DNA of 64,000 nucleotides from Trissonchulus latispiculum (lineage: Eukaryota; Nematoda; Enoplea; Enoplida; Ironidae), in assembly GCA_030248195.1 (NCBI GenBank), contig JASAND010016315.1, forward strand, positions 20,134 to 84,133, written 5' to 3'. The position numbers and the translations under genes were made by a program. Shown one piece after another: positions 43,262-53,461 of this stretch; positions within the stretch are counted from its first letter, which is position 1, and each line of letters starts with the position of its first letter. Under the pieces are notes generated by a model, which saw only the letters and a program-made list of their open reading frames with translations, did not search any database and was not told the DNA's origin.

Positions 43262-43532
43262 CAAGGCCGCACCCAGGGGGGGGTTCAAGGGGTCTAGACC
43301 CCCCCTTTTGAGATGACAAAATGGAGAATTTTTGCTATTTTTATGGCAAAAACTGCTATTTTTAAAAAATTTTCGCGCCTTCGGCGCGATTATTCACTTT
43401 TTACAAGAAATAAACGTCCAATGTACTGTCTTTTGGGCAAAAATGCAAAAATTCTTCAACTTTTGGGGGGCTCTGCCTTACGTTTTACCTTGGACCCCCC
43501 CCCCCCTTTTCAAAATCCTGGGTGCGGGCTTG
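43262..43532. mobile_element. Small hAT-type MITE, TSD CCTGGAGG
   Basis: This 271-bp element has TIRs CAAGGCCGCACCCAGG / CCTGGGTGCGGGCTTG and an exact duplication CCTGGAGG at 43254-43261 and 43533-43540. It is the best-preserved member of the family also seen at 14767-15018. It carries a CGCGCC-TTC-GGCGCG hairpin. Confidence 0.9.
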
Positions 43533-43865
43533 CCTGGAGGTTCATACTATTCTCTACTTGGCCTCTCAAAACTTTCTCTATAGGGGTTTTTTGGTGTGCC
43601 CAGCTTATTTCCGGTGTCCGTTTTGCTCTACAACGCACCCATTTTGCTGGATTGGCGCCACTTAACCGTCTGAGGGGTAAGGTGGTCCAAAATAAAATTT
43701 TTCAAAAGTAGTCAAATTTGGTACCAAATGAAAGCTCTAAGTGAGCTGAGCAGCTTTTGTCTTAGAATTTCTTGCTCAACGTGGCTGTTGAGTGCTGCGG
43801 TGGGGTGGGGTGGGGACTTAGGCGATTTTTGGTCAAAAATGAATTTTTTCGAAAGTGGTCAAATT

Positions 43866-44321
43866 CATAGGTGTACCTTGAGAAATCGTTGGGGGAGGGG
43901 GTAGCCGCGATTAGGGTGGGTGGGGTCAGCCGGTTTGAGGTGGGGTGGGGTCCGGAAAAATCGAATTTGGGGGGGGGTAAAAATTTTTTGGTCAAAAATT
44001 TAGAAAAAATTCGCAAATTTGCTAAAAAAGCGTTATTTCCAACGAAAAATTAACAATATTTCTTCATTTTTGCTCATTTGTTCGAAAAAACTTGGATTTT
44101 TTGCAAAAATTTCAAATTTTTCCAAAAAATTTCGAATTTTTACTAATTTTGAGGCAAAATTTTCAAAATTTTGAGGGTGGGATCTGGCAAATTTGGGTGG
44201 GTGGGGTCTGAGATTTGGCTGTTTGGGGGTGGGGTCTGCCTCCAAAATTTCGAGGGTGGGGTTGGTACTTTTCCATTTGGGGGGAGGGGTTCCCCCCCAC
44301 CCCCCCCCAGGTACACCTATG
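43866..44321. mobile_element. CATAGGTGTACC hAT MITE, TSD GTCAAATT
   Basis: This 456-bp element has TIRs CATAGGTGTACC / GGTACACCTATG and an exact duplication GTCAAATT at 43858-43865 and 44322-44329. It is a sister of 19174-19607 in reverse orientation. Confidence 0.92.
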
Positions 44322-44354
44322 GTCAAATTTGGTACCAAATGAAAGCCCTAAGTG

Positions 44355-45440
44355 CAGTGGCGGATCCAGGATTTTGAAAAGGAGGGGGCCCGCTGAAAAA
44401 TTTTTTCGGGGGGGGGGGTAACCAAATTTTTCGGGGGGGGGGAACATTTTCTTTTTCCAGGAACAAAATATTTTTACAAGAAAAATAATATTGTGTATGG
44501 AAAGATTAGTTCACTTGCCAATTGGAAAACAACTATACCCCGTGAGCGAAGTAAAGCATGGAGAATTTACACAACAAGCACACGGGGGGTCTGGGGGGCA
44601 GAGCCCCCCAGAAGTTGAAGAATTTTTTGAAATTGGAAAAAATCCGCCATGCAAACTTTTGAAAAGATTAAATAAATAAAATGGAGATGTATATATATAC
44701 GTATATATATATATATAGTAAACTTACGAAATGAAAAACTTGCTGTAAACTAGTATATATACATATACAAGAAATGGTGGCATTAAAGAAGACAAGTTAC
44801 GAGGGTAACAAAGATAATGTGCAAAACTGCCCCAGAAGTTGAAGAATTTTTTGAAATCGTGTAAAATTCAGCAATTCAAATGTTTAAAAGGATTAGTTAA
44901 GATGAGATGAGTTATTGAGTTGTATTATAATCGATCAGTGGAAAACCAAAACGGGAATTGGATGCTTTTCAAAATCTTTCACATCCACGATTTATTCTAG
45001 AGCACTTTCAGAAGCTGCCAATTATCAATCTTGCATTGCCCACTTTTTATACGTTATGAAAGCAAAATAAAATTTGTAAATGCTCGTATTGAAGCCGGTA
45101 TATTGTCATAAAATAAACTGAAGGCGTTGAGTACAATTATATACTTACTAAACAGGAAAGGAAACAAGAAAATAGAAGACACTGTAAGAGACAGAAGTTC
45201 TGTCACAGAACTACGTACGTAATAAAGCAGCACAGAAGTATATATATATATATATATATAAGTGCGCCGCAGGCAAAATTTTTTAAAAATTTGGGAAATT
45301 TATTAAAATTATGCTTAATTTTCACTCAAAATATGCATATAAACAGCTGAAAAAATTTTCTAGGGGGGGCCCGAAATGTCAAAGGAGGGACCCAAATCGC
45401 AAAGGGGGGCCCCCGGGCCCCTCTCCTGGATCCGCCACTG
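44355..45440. mobile_element. CAGTGGCGGATCCAGGA hAT element, TSD CCTAAGTG
   Basis: This 1086-bp element has TIRs CAGTGGCGGATCCAGGA / TCCTGGATCCGCCACTG and an exact duplication CCTAAGTG at 44347-44354 and 45441-45448. It holds the G6/C6 hairpin module at 44585-44620 and a partial second copy near 44825. No transposase. Confidence 0.92.
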
Positions 45441-45636
45441 CCTAAGTGAGCTGAGCAACTTTTGTCATAGAATTGCTTGCTCAAAGTGGCTGTAGAGTGC
45501 TGCGGTGGGGTGGGGTGGCGACGTAGGCGATTTGTATCAAATATGAAATTTTCCAAAAGTGGTCAAACAAAATAGTGTCTGCTTGCGCATGATGTTCGGA
45601 AATATATATGTTGGTTCCTTTTTGCAAGAATGGAAA

Positions 45637-47174
45637 ACAAGAACCAAAAATGCTCCTTCGTCGCATGTAAAATACATATGGGTACTCTCAGGCAGGTTGT
45701 ACAAACACGGAAACTAGCCTGTAAAATGCATATGAGTGGCGTTGAGGTTGTAAATTAAGGAAAACAAGTTGCAACGGTTTAACACATGAGCCTGTCCTAC
45801 AACGAGGCTCATATTGGCGTCATAGTGCTGCCTCGTTAAAGATCATCAGATCATCATATTATATACGTAACGAAAAAACGAATAGGCATAACATGTTAAC
45901 ATTGTGGCCAGAAAGAAATGGACTGAACGAAAGTGAACTACGACACCTCAATTTGAACGGTACATGCAAGCTGATGTTTCCCGTAACACCATGGCACCTA
46001 CTATTTCCGCAAGCATATACATATAGTACACCTACTGTATTCTCGGAACACAATGACACACTACTCCTGGCTTTTTCCTAGGCAATTTCTGGGGGGGGGG
46101 GAAGTCTGGGCCCCCCCCAGGTCTGGGAGGGCTCGGATTTCTGGGGGGGGGGGAGAAGAAAAATTTTTCAAAACATGCCTAAAAATAGCTAATTTTTGCT
46201 GCTAAGCTAAAAAATTAAATATTTTTAGCTTCAATTTAAGCTTAAAATGCTAAATGCTAAGAAATGTTTGAAAATGGGTAAAAATCCGGCGAAGTCGGAA
46301 AATTTTTTCAAAATTTACCCTCAAAACCCTATTTTTCCGGGCATTTTAGAGTTCTGGGGGGGCGACCCAAGTCTGGGGGGAACGAATTTCTGGTGCCCCC
46401 ACCCCTCCCCCCCCCCGTTAGAAAAAGCCAGCTCTCACATTGTAATGCTTTCCCCACTTAGCTCTGAGTCAGAGCGCAGAGTGACATGCCGTAAAATGCG
46501 TATGCACAGCTGGCATTTTTTTAGTGGGGAGGTGGGGCCCCCACTTTTCGGATCCCCCCTCCACTTTTCGGAGCCCCCCCCACTTTTCGGCAAGCCCCCA
46601 CCCACTTTTTTGGGGTTCGCCCAAAAGTGTCAAAAAATTAGATTTTTGAGGTCAAATTTTCAAAAATTTTCTCAATTTTTAGCTAATTTATGGACTTATA
46701 AGCTAATTTTAAGCTTAACAACAGCGTTTTTTGCGTTTTTACCTTAAAAATGCTGATTTTTTGCTAAACATTTCGGTATATTTTACCTTTGGCTCGCCCC
46801 CCCCCACTTTTCGGAATCCCCCCCACTTCCCCCCCCCCCACTTTCAAAACCCTAAAAAATGCCAGGCACAGTATATATAATGTCTTAGCGACAAGATGTT
46901 TGAAGGACAATTTTGCAATGAAAAGCTTTACGTGCTATTTATATGAAAATCAAATATCGACAAATTATATTATGACATATATATATATATACGCCAATAT
47001 GAGCCTCGTTGTAGGACAGGCTCATGTATTAAGCCGTTGCAACTTGTTTTCCTTAATTTACAACCTCAACGCCACTCATATGCATTTTACAGGCTAGTTT
47101 CCGTGTTTGTACAACCTGCCTGAGAGTACTCATATGTATTTTACATGCGACGAAGGAGCATTTTTGGTTCTTGT
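45637..47174. mobile_element. Inverted-repeat element with 184-bp arms
   Basis: Arms 45637-45820 and 46991-47174 are inverted copies of equal length with few differences. A third, solo arm lies at 8062-8242. The 1.2-kb centre contains an unrelated G/C-run element around 46080-46410 and no recognisable transposase. Confidence 0.8.
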
Positions 47175-47212
47175 ATAAGTGGACATACCGCCACTTCGGG
47201 CAGGTATATAAT

Positions 47213-47591
47213 CAGGGTATTTTTTACAGGGGGGGGGGTGGGCCCCCCCCCCGAAATTGACCTCCCCCCCGAAAATGCCTTCCCCCCGAAATCGCCCCCT
47301 CCCGGGATGTTTGCTCCCCCCCTGGGATTTTTTGGAAGCCCAAACTTTTGCCAAAAATAGGCCAATTTTCAAAAATTTTTCGGCTTCGCCGGAGATTTTT
47401 TTGTAATAATAGCTATTTTTAGCTTAAATCCTGGCATTTTTGAGAACTTTTTGCGTTTCACTATGTAAAATAAGCCAAAAAATACCATTTTTGGCTCATT
47501 TTTGCAAAAAATTCGCCCCCCGCCGGAAAATTTCTCCCCTCCCCCCGGGCCCGGGCCCCCCCCCCCGGAAAAAATCCCTAAAAATACCCTG
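47213..47591. mobile_element. CAGGGTATTTTT-TIR element upstream of the SLIMP-like gene
   Basis: Termini are CAGGGTATTTTTTACAGGG and CCTAAAAATACCCTG. It contains TCGGC-TTC-GCCGG. It ends 139 bp before the ATG at 47731 and so lies in the promoter or 5' UTR region. Confidence 0.65.
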
Positions 47592-47730
47592 TAATAGGAG
47601 TCGGTTTTGTCATAATGCCTGTTTGAGAAGGGAAGCGAAATCTGAAAATCTGGGATCGTCCAAATCTTTATTCGTTTCCTTCCTGTATAATTCTATTGCA
47701 AATTATTGCATTTTTTGTAGGGATAATAAT

Positions 47731-47937
47731 ATGCTGCGTTTGTCCAAGGTAGGAACGACAAATGTAAATCAGTATTTCTGTTTTTCTGCGTCGGCTGAGA
47801 TTGTTTCAAACCAATCTAACAGGTTTCCCGACAAAAATGATAGATCTCATCGTTACATCTCTTATCTCTTTACTGATGGATCAAGCCGTGAGACTGTCGT
47901 TGATCCCGATTTAGAAGCTCTTGAAAATCGATTACAG
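47731..47937 (+). CDS. SLIMP-like exon 1
   Basis: ATG 47731; donor CAG|GTATCA. Encodes a probable targeting peptide followed by RYISYLFTDG and DPDLEALENRLQ. Confidence 0.65.
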
Positions 47938-50900
47938 GTATCAAGCGGTGCCTTTTTGTTACAAGGCCTTTTGCTACCACCTTAAAAATTGCTGTTCTTT
48001 GTTTTGTTATTTTTACTGTCCCCATCGCGTTACGAGAGCTCCTGCTATAACCAAAAAATTGTAAATTTCGCCTTCTTTGCGCTATATACGTTTTCTAAAT
48101 TTCTTTCCTGGCAAATTTTAGCTTAAATTGCATCCTATAATTAGCGTATATATACGTATCAATAAGGGTACGTATGTGTAAGTATTGCTGATGATATTTC
48201 AAATTGTACACCTTTTTGTTAGAGAGTTGATTTGTTGGTGGAATCGTTGGAGGCTAGAGATCCCCATAGAAGCGGAGGAAATCATGCTGCTAAAGTGAAA
48301 GAGCTCTCCAAAGCTGTTCGAAAATGGCGCCAGATTTATCAAGGCCGTGATGCCGACCAACAGGTAGCTCTGCTGTGATGCTTCAATGATTTACTGTATA
48401 AAACTGAAGGCTGCCGAATTTCCTTTCTTCGAGGTCGTCCTTTTTTCCAACAGTTTTCTGAAAATCGACAAAAATTGTCTAAAATTAAATCGTTTTGTGT
48501 TAATTTCTAAAAAAATTCCGGCGTCGCCGGAATATTGTTTAATTAGTTTTTCAATTGTATATATGCTAGAAAAGTGAAATCTTCATATGCACATTTTTGC
48601 TTAATCATAGGGGTCGCGGTAGCGACCCCTACTGGCTTTTTTCCTACAGGAGATATGCGATATTTTACGAAGGATTAGTACAGTACAGACCCAATTTTTT
48701 CTTCAAGTAAGTTATGCATCGTACAAGCGCTTTAGACTGGGTATTTTTAGGGATTTTTTCCCGAGGTGGCCCCCGGGCCCGAAGGGGGAGGTTTTTGAAA
48801 AAAATGAACCAAAAATTGCTAAGGTAAAAGCGCAAAAAGTTCTCAAAAATGTCTGGATTAAGAAATTAAGGCTAAAACTAGCCATTTCTGCAAAAATGAA
48901 GCCGGAACCGTTTTGAAAATTTGCCAATTTTTGGCCAAAATGTAGATTTCATCAGGGGGGAAAGTTCAAAATTTCAGGGTGGAGCGATTTCGGTGGGGAG
49001 GTCGGTTTCGCCCCCACCCCCGTAAAAATACCGTGTTCTGTTAGATGTATTTATTTCCAGGTGCAGCCTTCAGCATCCACCGAAGATCCTGATTTGAAAC
49101 GAGAGAATTTGCGCAAAAACGTTGTGGAGGCCTTCCGGTTGCCAAATTTTCTTTTGGACCCTGATAAGTTATCACAGGTATGAGAGTGTGCAATGTGCTT
49201 TGAGACTCGGAATGTGTATAATAGGCAAATTTTACGGTTTAGATTAATTGGTTATGTTCCTTGATTAAATCGAAATTAAAACGAAATACGAATAGAATAC
49301 TTGCTATCGCATTTGCTAAAGATACAATGCGTAGTTTTTGCTGAAGCGTATGTTATGTGATGTAGCGCAATTGTTTAGGATTTCTTTTGCAGGGATTGGG
49401 TTTGTATACCAGAAAGCAACCTGATCCCAGTAAGCTCAGAAAGAAAGGTGCCCATCATTTGGAGATCATGACTTCTTATGGGTGGTTGAAGCAGGCTTCG
49501 CCGCTGACTTCCGATGCCCCGTTTGGACCCCCAGTATGGCAACTAAAGGGTATTTGTTTTCGCTTTTTGACGTAAGTTATCAATCAGGCCCCTGATTCCT
49601 CCTGACAGATTATCATACGCAGTAATATGTATGTCCGCAGGGCTGTTAAAGTCGCATTACTGGGATTACTTGAAGTGTGACGCATAGGCTAATGTACTGT
49701 ATTCCTTGAGGATTTTAGAGAAAATGCTCCCATTCATAGGGGGAGTGGGGAGGTGAGGGGGCTCTAAAACGTAGACGGAGCATGCCGAAAACATTTTTTG
49801 TTCAAAGTTTCGAATTTGAGGTTAAGGTAAAAATACATTGCTGCTGCTTGTGGCACAAAGAAGTCAAACAGTTTAAAATTTATGCTTTTTTTAACATTTT
49901 ATCCTCAGACACCTCAGTTCTCAGAAACTGCAAAAAGTGTGTGCTGACACCCGAAAATGGCTCTTAAATTTACGAATTTTCCGTGATGTCGCACTCACTT
50001 TGTAAGGAAATTAGCAGTTGTCTTGTCTTAAATCTTGGGTTTCTCGTGGAGCATAATGTCTGGGAAGTAGGCTGTAGGGCGTTTCACAAAGGGCTCCTAA
50101 ATCTAGCTCCTAAGTCCCTCCTATCTTATCTCTTATGAGCAGTTTACGAACAATTTATGAGCGGCTCCTAAACAGTTTCACAAAGCTCCTCTTAAACTGC
50201 TCCTAGACATTCGCTCATAACCCCCTCTTAGCGCCTTTCTCTTAACTTTCAAAGCACTTTCACGCTGGGAACTTATGAGGTGTGCTGGAAAAGTTAAGAG
50301 ACTTACAAGTTAAAATGACTTTATACTAAATCCACCTACTATATGGTAATAAATAAATCATTTAAATCGAACATTCTCAAATTTAAAGGCAAGGATAAAA
50401 TTAACTTGTTTCTTATTTTTTGACAACAGCAATGTCGAAATTCCAAATATTTGCTATTATATATTTATACTTCAATTCATCAGTTGAAACTCATAAAATG
50501 ACTAATAAGCTTTTACACAACTTTTCTGGAGGAATACAATACATCACACCTTTATCTTGGCTAAATATTTGGGCAATTAGCACTTGAGAGTGCCTTATGA
50601 GTCCGATTTTGGGCTCCTAATTTTAAGAGCCGATTTAGGAGGTCTCTTAGTTTAGGAGCTCTTCGTGAAACACCATTCTCCTAACTTTTCTCATAAGTAG
50701 TAAACTTAGGAGCTCTTAGCGCTATGAGCCCTTTGTGAAACGCCCCACTGGTTTTTGTTACCATTGCGAAGATCAACGTACTTCGTGTTTTAAAATATAG
50801 ATACGATAGCCTTAAGGATAGGATTTTCCTCCTGCGTAAGTGCATTCTGCGTAAACGTATTTGTTAGTTCATAATGTCAATTTTTTCTTTATTTGTGTGC

Positions 50901-51836
50901 ATAGGTCCATGCGTTGGTCTGCAAACTGGGCTGGAAGAGTTTGTGCGACAGCACTTTCTGACGGACAATTTTCGTGAACTGGTGGCGCCCAGTATCGTGG
51001 AAACGGCCTTTCTGGAGGCCTGTGGAGACCTGCAGGAGCCGGATGTTGACGCGTTTGGTTCCATGCTGGTGGAGCGGAAACCGGATGGTTCTGGCCTACA
51101 TCGAGTGGGCAAACGACTGCCCGGCTTTCTCAGCCTGTTTGCCAACAAAGTCATTTCCAATCATGTATCCCTTCCCCTGAATGCCTTCGGCGTTGGGACG
51201 GCTCATCGTGGCCGTTTGCCGGATCTGGTGCCCACTGAACTGCGACATCTGGGTCAGTACTCGGTCTGTTCCATTACCAGCGTGGCCTCCTCCGTGACCA
51301 GTCTGATGGAATTCTGCTCACTCCAACTCTTCCTGACCATTCGTGAGGTGATGGCCCGTCTGGGTCTGATTGTTCGCTACGTCGTCAGCGATGTCAGCGC
51401 CATTCATCCCTGTGAGATGGCCCGGGTTCGTGTGGAGATTTGGTTTCCCGGAGCGCAGACGTGGGGCGAAGTGGGTCGCATCTCCTTTCTAGGCTCCTAT
51501 GTGTCAGAGAAGATTCGTTTTATGTACTGTGTTCGAGATGTAGACCTGCCTCCAGTCGACATTTCAGTGGCTCCGCTTGGCTCCAAGGTCCTTCAGGGGC
51601 TTCAGGTTCTTCTGCCAAATTCTCGCCGTGGACTGGCGACTGTATCCAGCAGTGGACGACAAGTTGCTCATAAAACTCCTGAAGGATATAATGCCATGCA
51701 CTATTATACTGAATGTCTGTATGGAGAGTTGAATCTGTTACAGCTGTTGGCCTGTGTTATTGAAACTTACTGGTATGATGGAAATGTAAACAATCTGCCG
51801 GAGAATTTGAAAGAAATTATAATTTTTGAGTTGTAA
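47731..51836 (+). CDS. SLIMP-like mitochondrial seryl-tRNA synthetase paralogue, six exons
   Basis: Exons: 47731-47937, 48223-48363, 48650-48706, 49061-49177, 49393-49549, 50905-51836 (stop TAA), about 536 aa. All introns are GT-AG; the first four are phase 0 and the last splits a Gly codon. The N terminus (MLRLSK..., few acids) looks like a mitochondrial presequence. Exons 1-4 are the SerRS tRNA-binding arm type; exon 5 has HHLEIMTSYGWL, the SerRS HHxEIG landmark. Exon 6 holds the catalytic-domain fold, with VRVEIWFPG...WGEVGRISFLG as in SerRS. But motif 2 (FRxE) reads as GTAHRGRLPDL and the motif 3 Arg is replaced, so it should not charge tRNA. SLIMP in insects is such a dead SerRS paralogue, essential in mitochondria. 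It may instead be a divergent SARS2. The family is secure; the SLIMP label is inference. Confidence 0.72.
48223..48363 (+). CDS. SLIMP-like exon 2
   Basis: Acceptor TTTTTGTTAG|AGA; donor CAG|GTAGCT. 47 codons, RVDLLVESLEARD then a basic helix VKELSKAVRKWRQ, part of the tRNA-binding coiled-coil arm. Confidence 0.72.
48608..48631. repeat. Hairpin TAGGGGTCGC-GGTA-GCGACCCCTA
   Basis: Same perfect 10-bp arms as 18641-18666, with a different loop. It lies 19 bp upstream of exon 3. Confidence 0.85.
48650..48706 (+). CDS. SLIMP-like exon 3 (57 nt)
   Basis: Acceptor TTTTTTCCTACAG|GAG and donor CAA|GTAAGT, both strong. It encodes 19 residues, EICDILRRIS...FFLQ, in frame with both neighbours. Confidence 0.7.
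48736..49034. mobile_element. CAGGGTATTTTT-type element in SLIMP-like intron 3
   Basis: Begins GGGTATTTTTAGGGATTTTT and ends GTAAAAATACCG, with a G/C-run interior. It fills most of the 354-bp intron and ends 26 bp before the acceptor of exon 4. Confidence 0.6.
49061..49177 (+). CDS. SLIMP-like exon 4
   Basis: Acceptor TTATTTCCAG|GTG; donor CAG|GTATGA. 39 codons ending EAFRLPNFLLDPDKLSQ, matching the LPN segment that leads into the SerRS catalytic domain. Confidence 0.72.
49393..49549 (+). CDS. SLIMP-like exon 5 (HHLEI landmark)
   Basis: Acceptor TTTTGCAG|GGA; donor AAGG|GTATTT. Encodes GAHHLEIMTSYGWLKQASP, where SerRS proteins have HHxEIGxxLGxxD. Ends with one base of a Gly codon. Confidence 0.75.
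50077..50745. mobile_element. GGGCGTTTCACAAAGG-TIR element in SLIMP-like intron 5
   Basis: Perfect TIRs GGGCGTTTCACAAAGGGCTC / GAGCCCTTTGTGAAACGCCC. The interior repeats GGAGC/GCTCC motifs near each end around an AT-rich core. 669 bp, no transposase, no clear target duplication. The TTTCAYAAA core recalls the elements at 6279 and 6922. Confidence 0.8.
50905..51836 (+). CDS. SLIMP-like exon 6 (degenerate catalytic domain)
   Basis: Acceptor GTGCATAG|GTCCATGCG; TAA at 51834-51836. It carries 309 residues: LEEFVRQHFLTDNFRELVAPSIV (motif 1 with Pro), SLPLNAFGVGTAHRGRLPD where motif 2 should be, HPCEMARVRVEIWFPG, EVGRISFLGSYVSEKIR, and the motif 3 helix GELNLLQLLACVIETY lacking the Arg. Confidence 0.75.
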
Positions 51837-52565
51837 AATTTGCAAACTTTATTGTTCTGTTCCACGCCATGACATTACGTACGGACTCTGTGTTGTAGGT
51901 TTTGAGACATTTCTTTACCAGGATTGTATATATATGTAATTGTAAGAATACGTATATATGTTGTAATTTTTGTATTGTGTTTCTCTGGTGATGACGGATT
52001 GTTCAAAAAGCTGCAGTTTTTATTTGTTATAATTATTTTTTGGCTTTTTCAGTATATTCTTGGACTTGGTAATTTTGGCTAGCCAAAGAAACAAAACTGG
52101 ACAATTTTACGGGTGTTTTTTGTTCTGCTGTTTCCAGTTTGTTTTTGCTTTGATATTCCTATTGTTTTTCTAGTTGCTATGGTCAGAACTCAGACTTAAT
52201 GTGCATGATAATGTGCCTGTTTTATTTTCATTAAATTGGATGGTTACGTTTATTGCGTGGTTTCTAGTTCAGTCGGAACAGAATAGGGTTAAATTCGTCA
52301 AACTTGGCTGCTGACCCGCATCTGACCTAAAAGCTTTCCTCTGCGTTCGACCGTGTTGAGTTCAAATACCACAAAACTTTTGATTCGCAAAATTCCATTT
52401 TTATACGAAGAAAAAATTATAAGAAGGGGTGAACCAAGGGAAGCCGAAAATGTCTTGTCGCCGGTTTTGCTGAAAAGTTGTATATCAGAGGCCGCCCGTC
52501 CCCTGGGACCTACCTACTGCTAAGGCGAAAATTCGCAGGCAATCTAAATTTACTGCTGGTTTAAT
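51837..52565. other. 3' flank of the SLIMP-like gene, no gene
   Basis: T-rich DNA, probably 3' UTR then intergenic. No canonical AATAAA in the first 200 bp. Confidence 0.4.
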
Positions 52566-52921
52566 TTGATCTCACCCACGAGCATTGGCAATTTATGGGC
52601 ATCGTGGGCCAGTGCCTGAATCCAATGAGACTGGTCTAACCCGAGAGGACAGAACCCTCATCAGCCAACTCCGCAACGGGAAAGCCTGGATGCTGGCGTC
52701 GTACCGGCACGTTGTTGACCCCGGTAACTTCCCCTCTCCGAGCTGCACATATTGCCACTCTGTTTCCCCAGAAATGGTGGAACACCTGGATGAATACCCT
52801 GCCTCCACCCGGTCCCGGGTATCCATCCTTTGACCTATCCTGTCTCCGCGATTGTCCAGAGGCTGTCTTTCGCTTCCTGGGTAATAGTGGGCGAGGGCGC
52901 CTGGGTGCCCACCGAGTATAG
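52566..52921 (+). pseudogene. Non-LTR retrotransposon C-terminal fragment
   Basis: Encodes GLTREDRTLISQLRNGKAWMLASYRHVV followed by C-x2-C-type CTYCHSVSPEMVEHL, the segment after RNase H in I/Ingi-like elements. It then shifts frame. It could be from the same family as 37745-40985, but that element lacks this region for comparison. Confidence 0.65.
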
Positions 52922-53366
52922 GACCCCCTGATCGACCACCGAAGACGATGAAAAGTGTGTATTATAGGGGTATTTTTGTTTACCTTCGATAATTGGCCTC
53001 TGCAGTGACTTAAAAATGCTACGGCTTAACGTTTACGTAATTTGAGCAGTAACGAACAATGAGTGAGCACACCAAAATACGAGAATTGGCTGAGAAGCCG
53101 CTAAGACTTTAAAAGAATCAAATTTTTCCGGAGGGAAAGTCTTCACGGGGGAAATTTTCCCTGTGATGTGACATCACAGGGGAAATGAAAAATTTCCCTA
53201 GGGAATTTTCTTCCCCCCCTCCCCGGAAAAAATTTCCTAGGGAATTATTTCCTCCAGGAAAATTTTTCCTTAGAGGTTGTAAATTATTCTGCTGGATGTA
53301 TTCATTGTTTTTTACAATTTCTATCCAATTTTACAGCTATTGTTTCGTGTTATAATAGTATGCTAA

Positions 53367-53461
<95 letters not shown>

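Larger units (their letters stand above)
43180..45560 (+). repeat. Repeat family A, copy 3, with three nested insertions
   Basis: Family A units are readable as one sequence after removing the MITEs at 43262-43532, 43866-44321 and 44355-45440. Each interrupts a family A unit and has an exact 8-bp target duplication of family A sequence. Confidence 0.85.
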
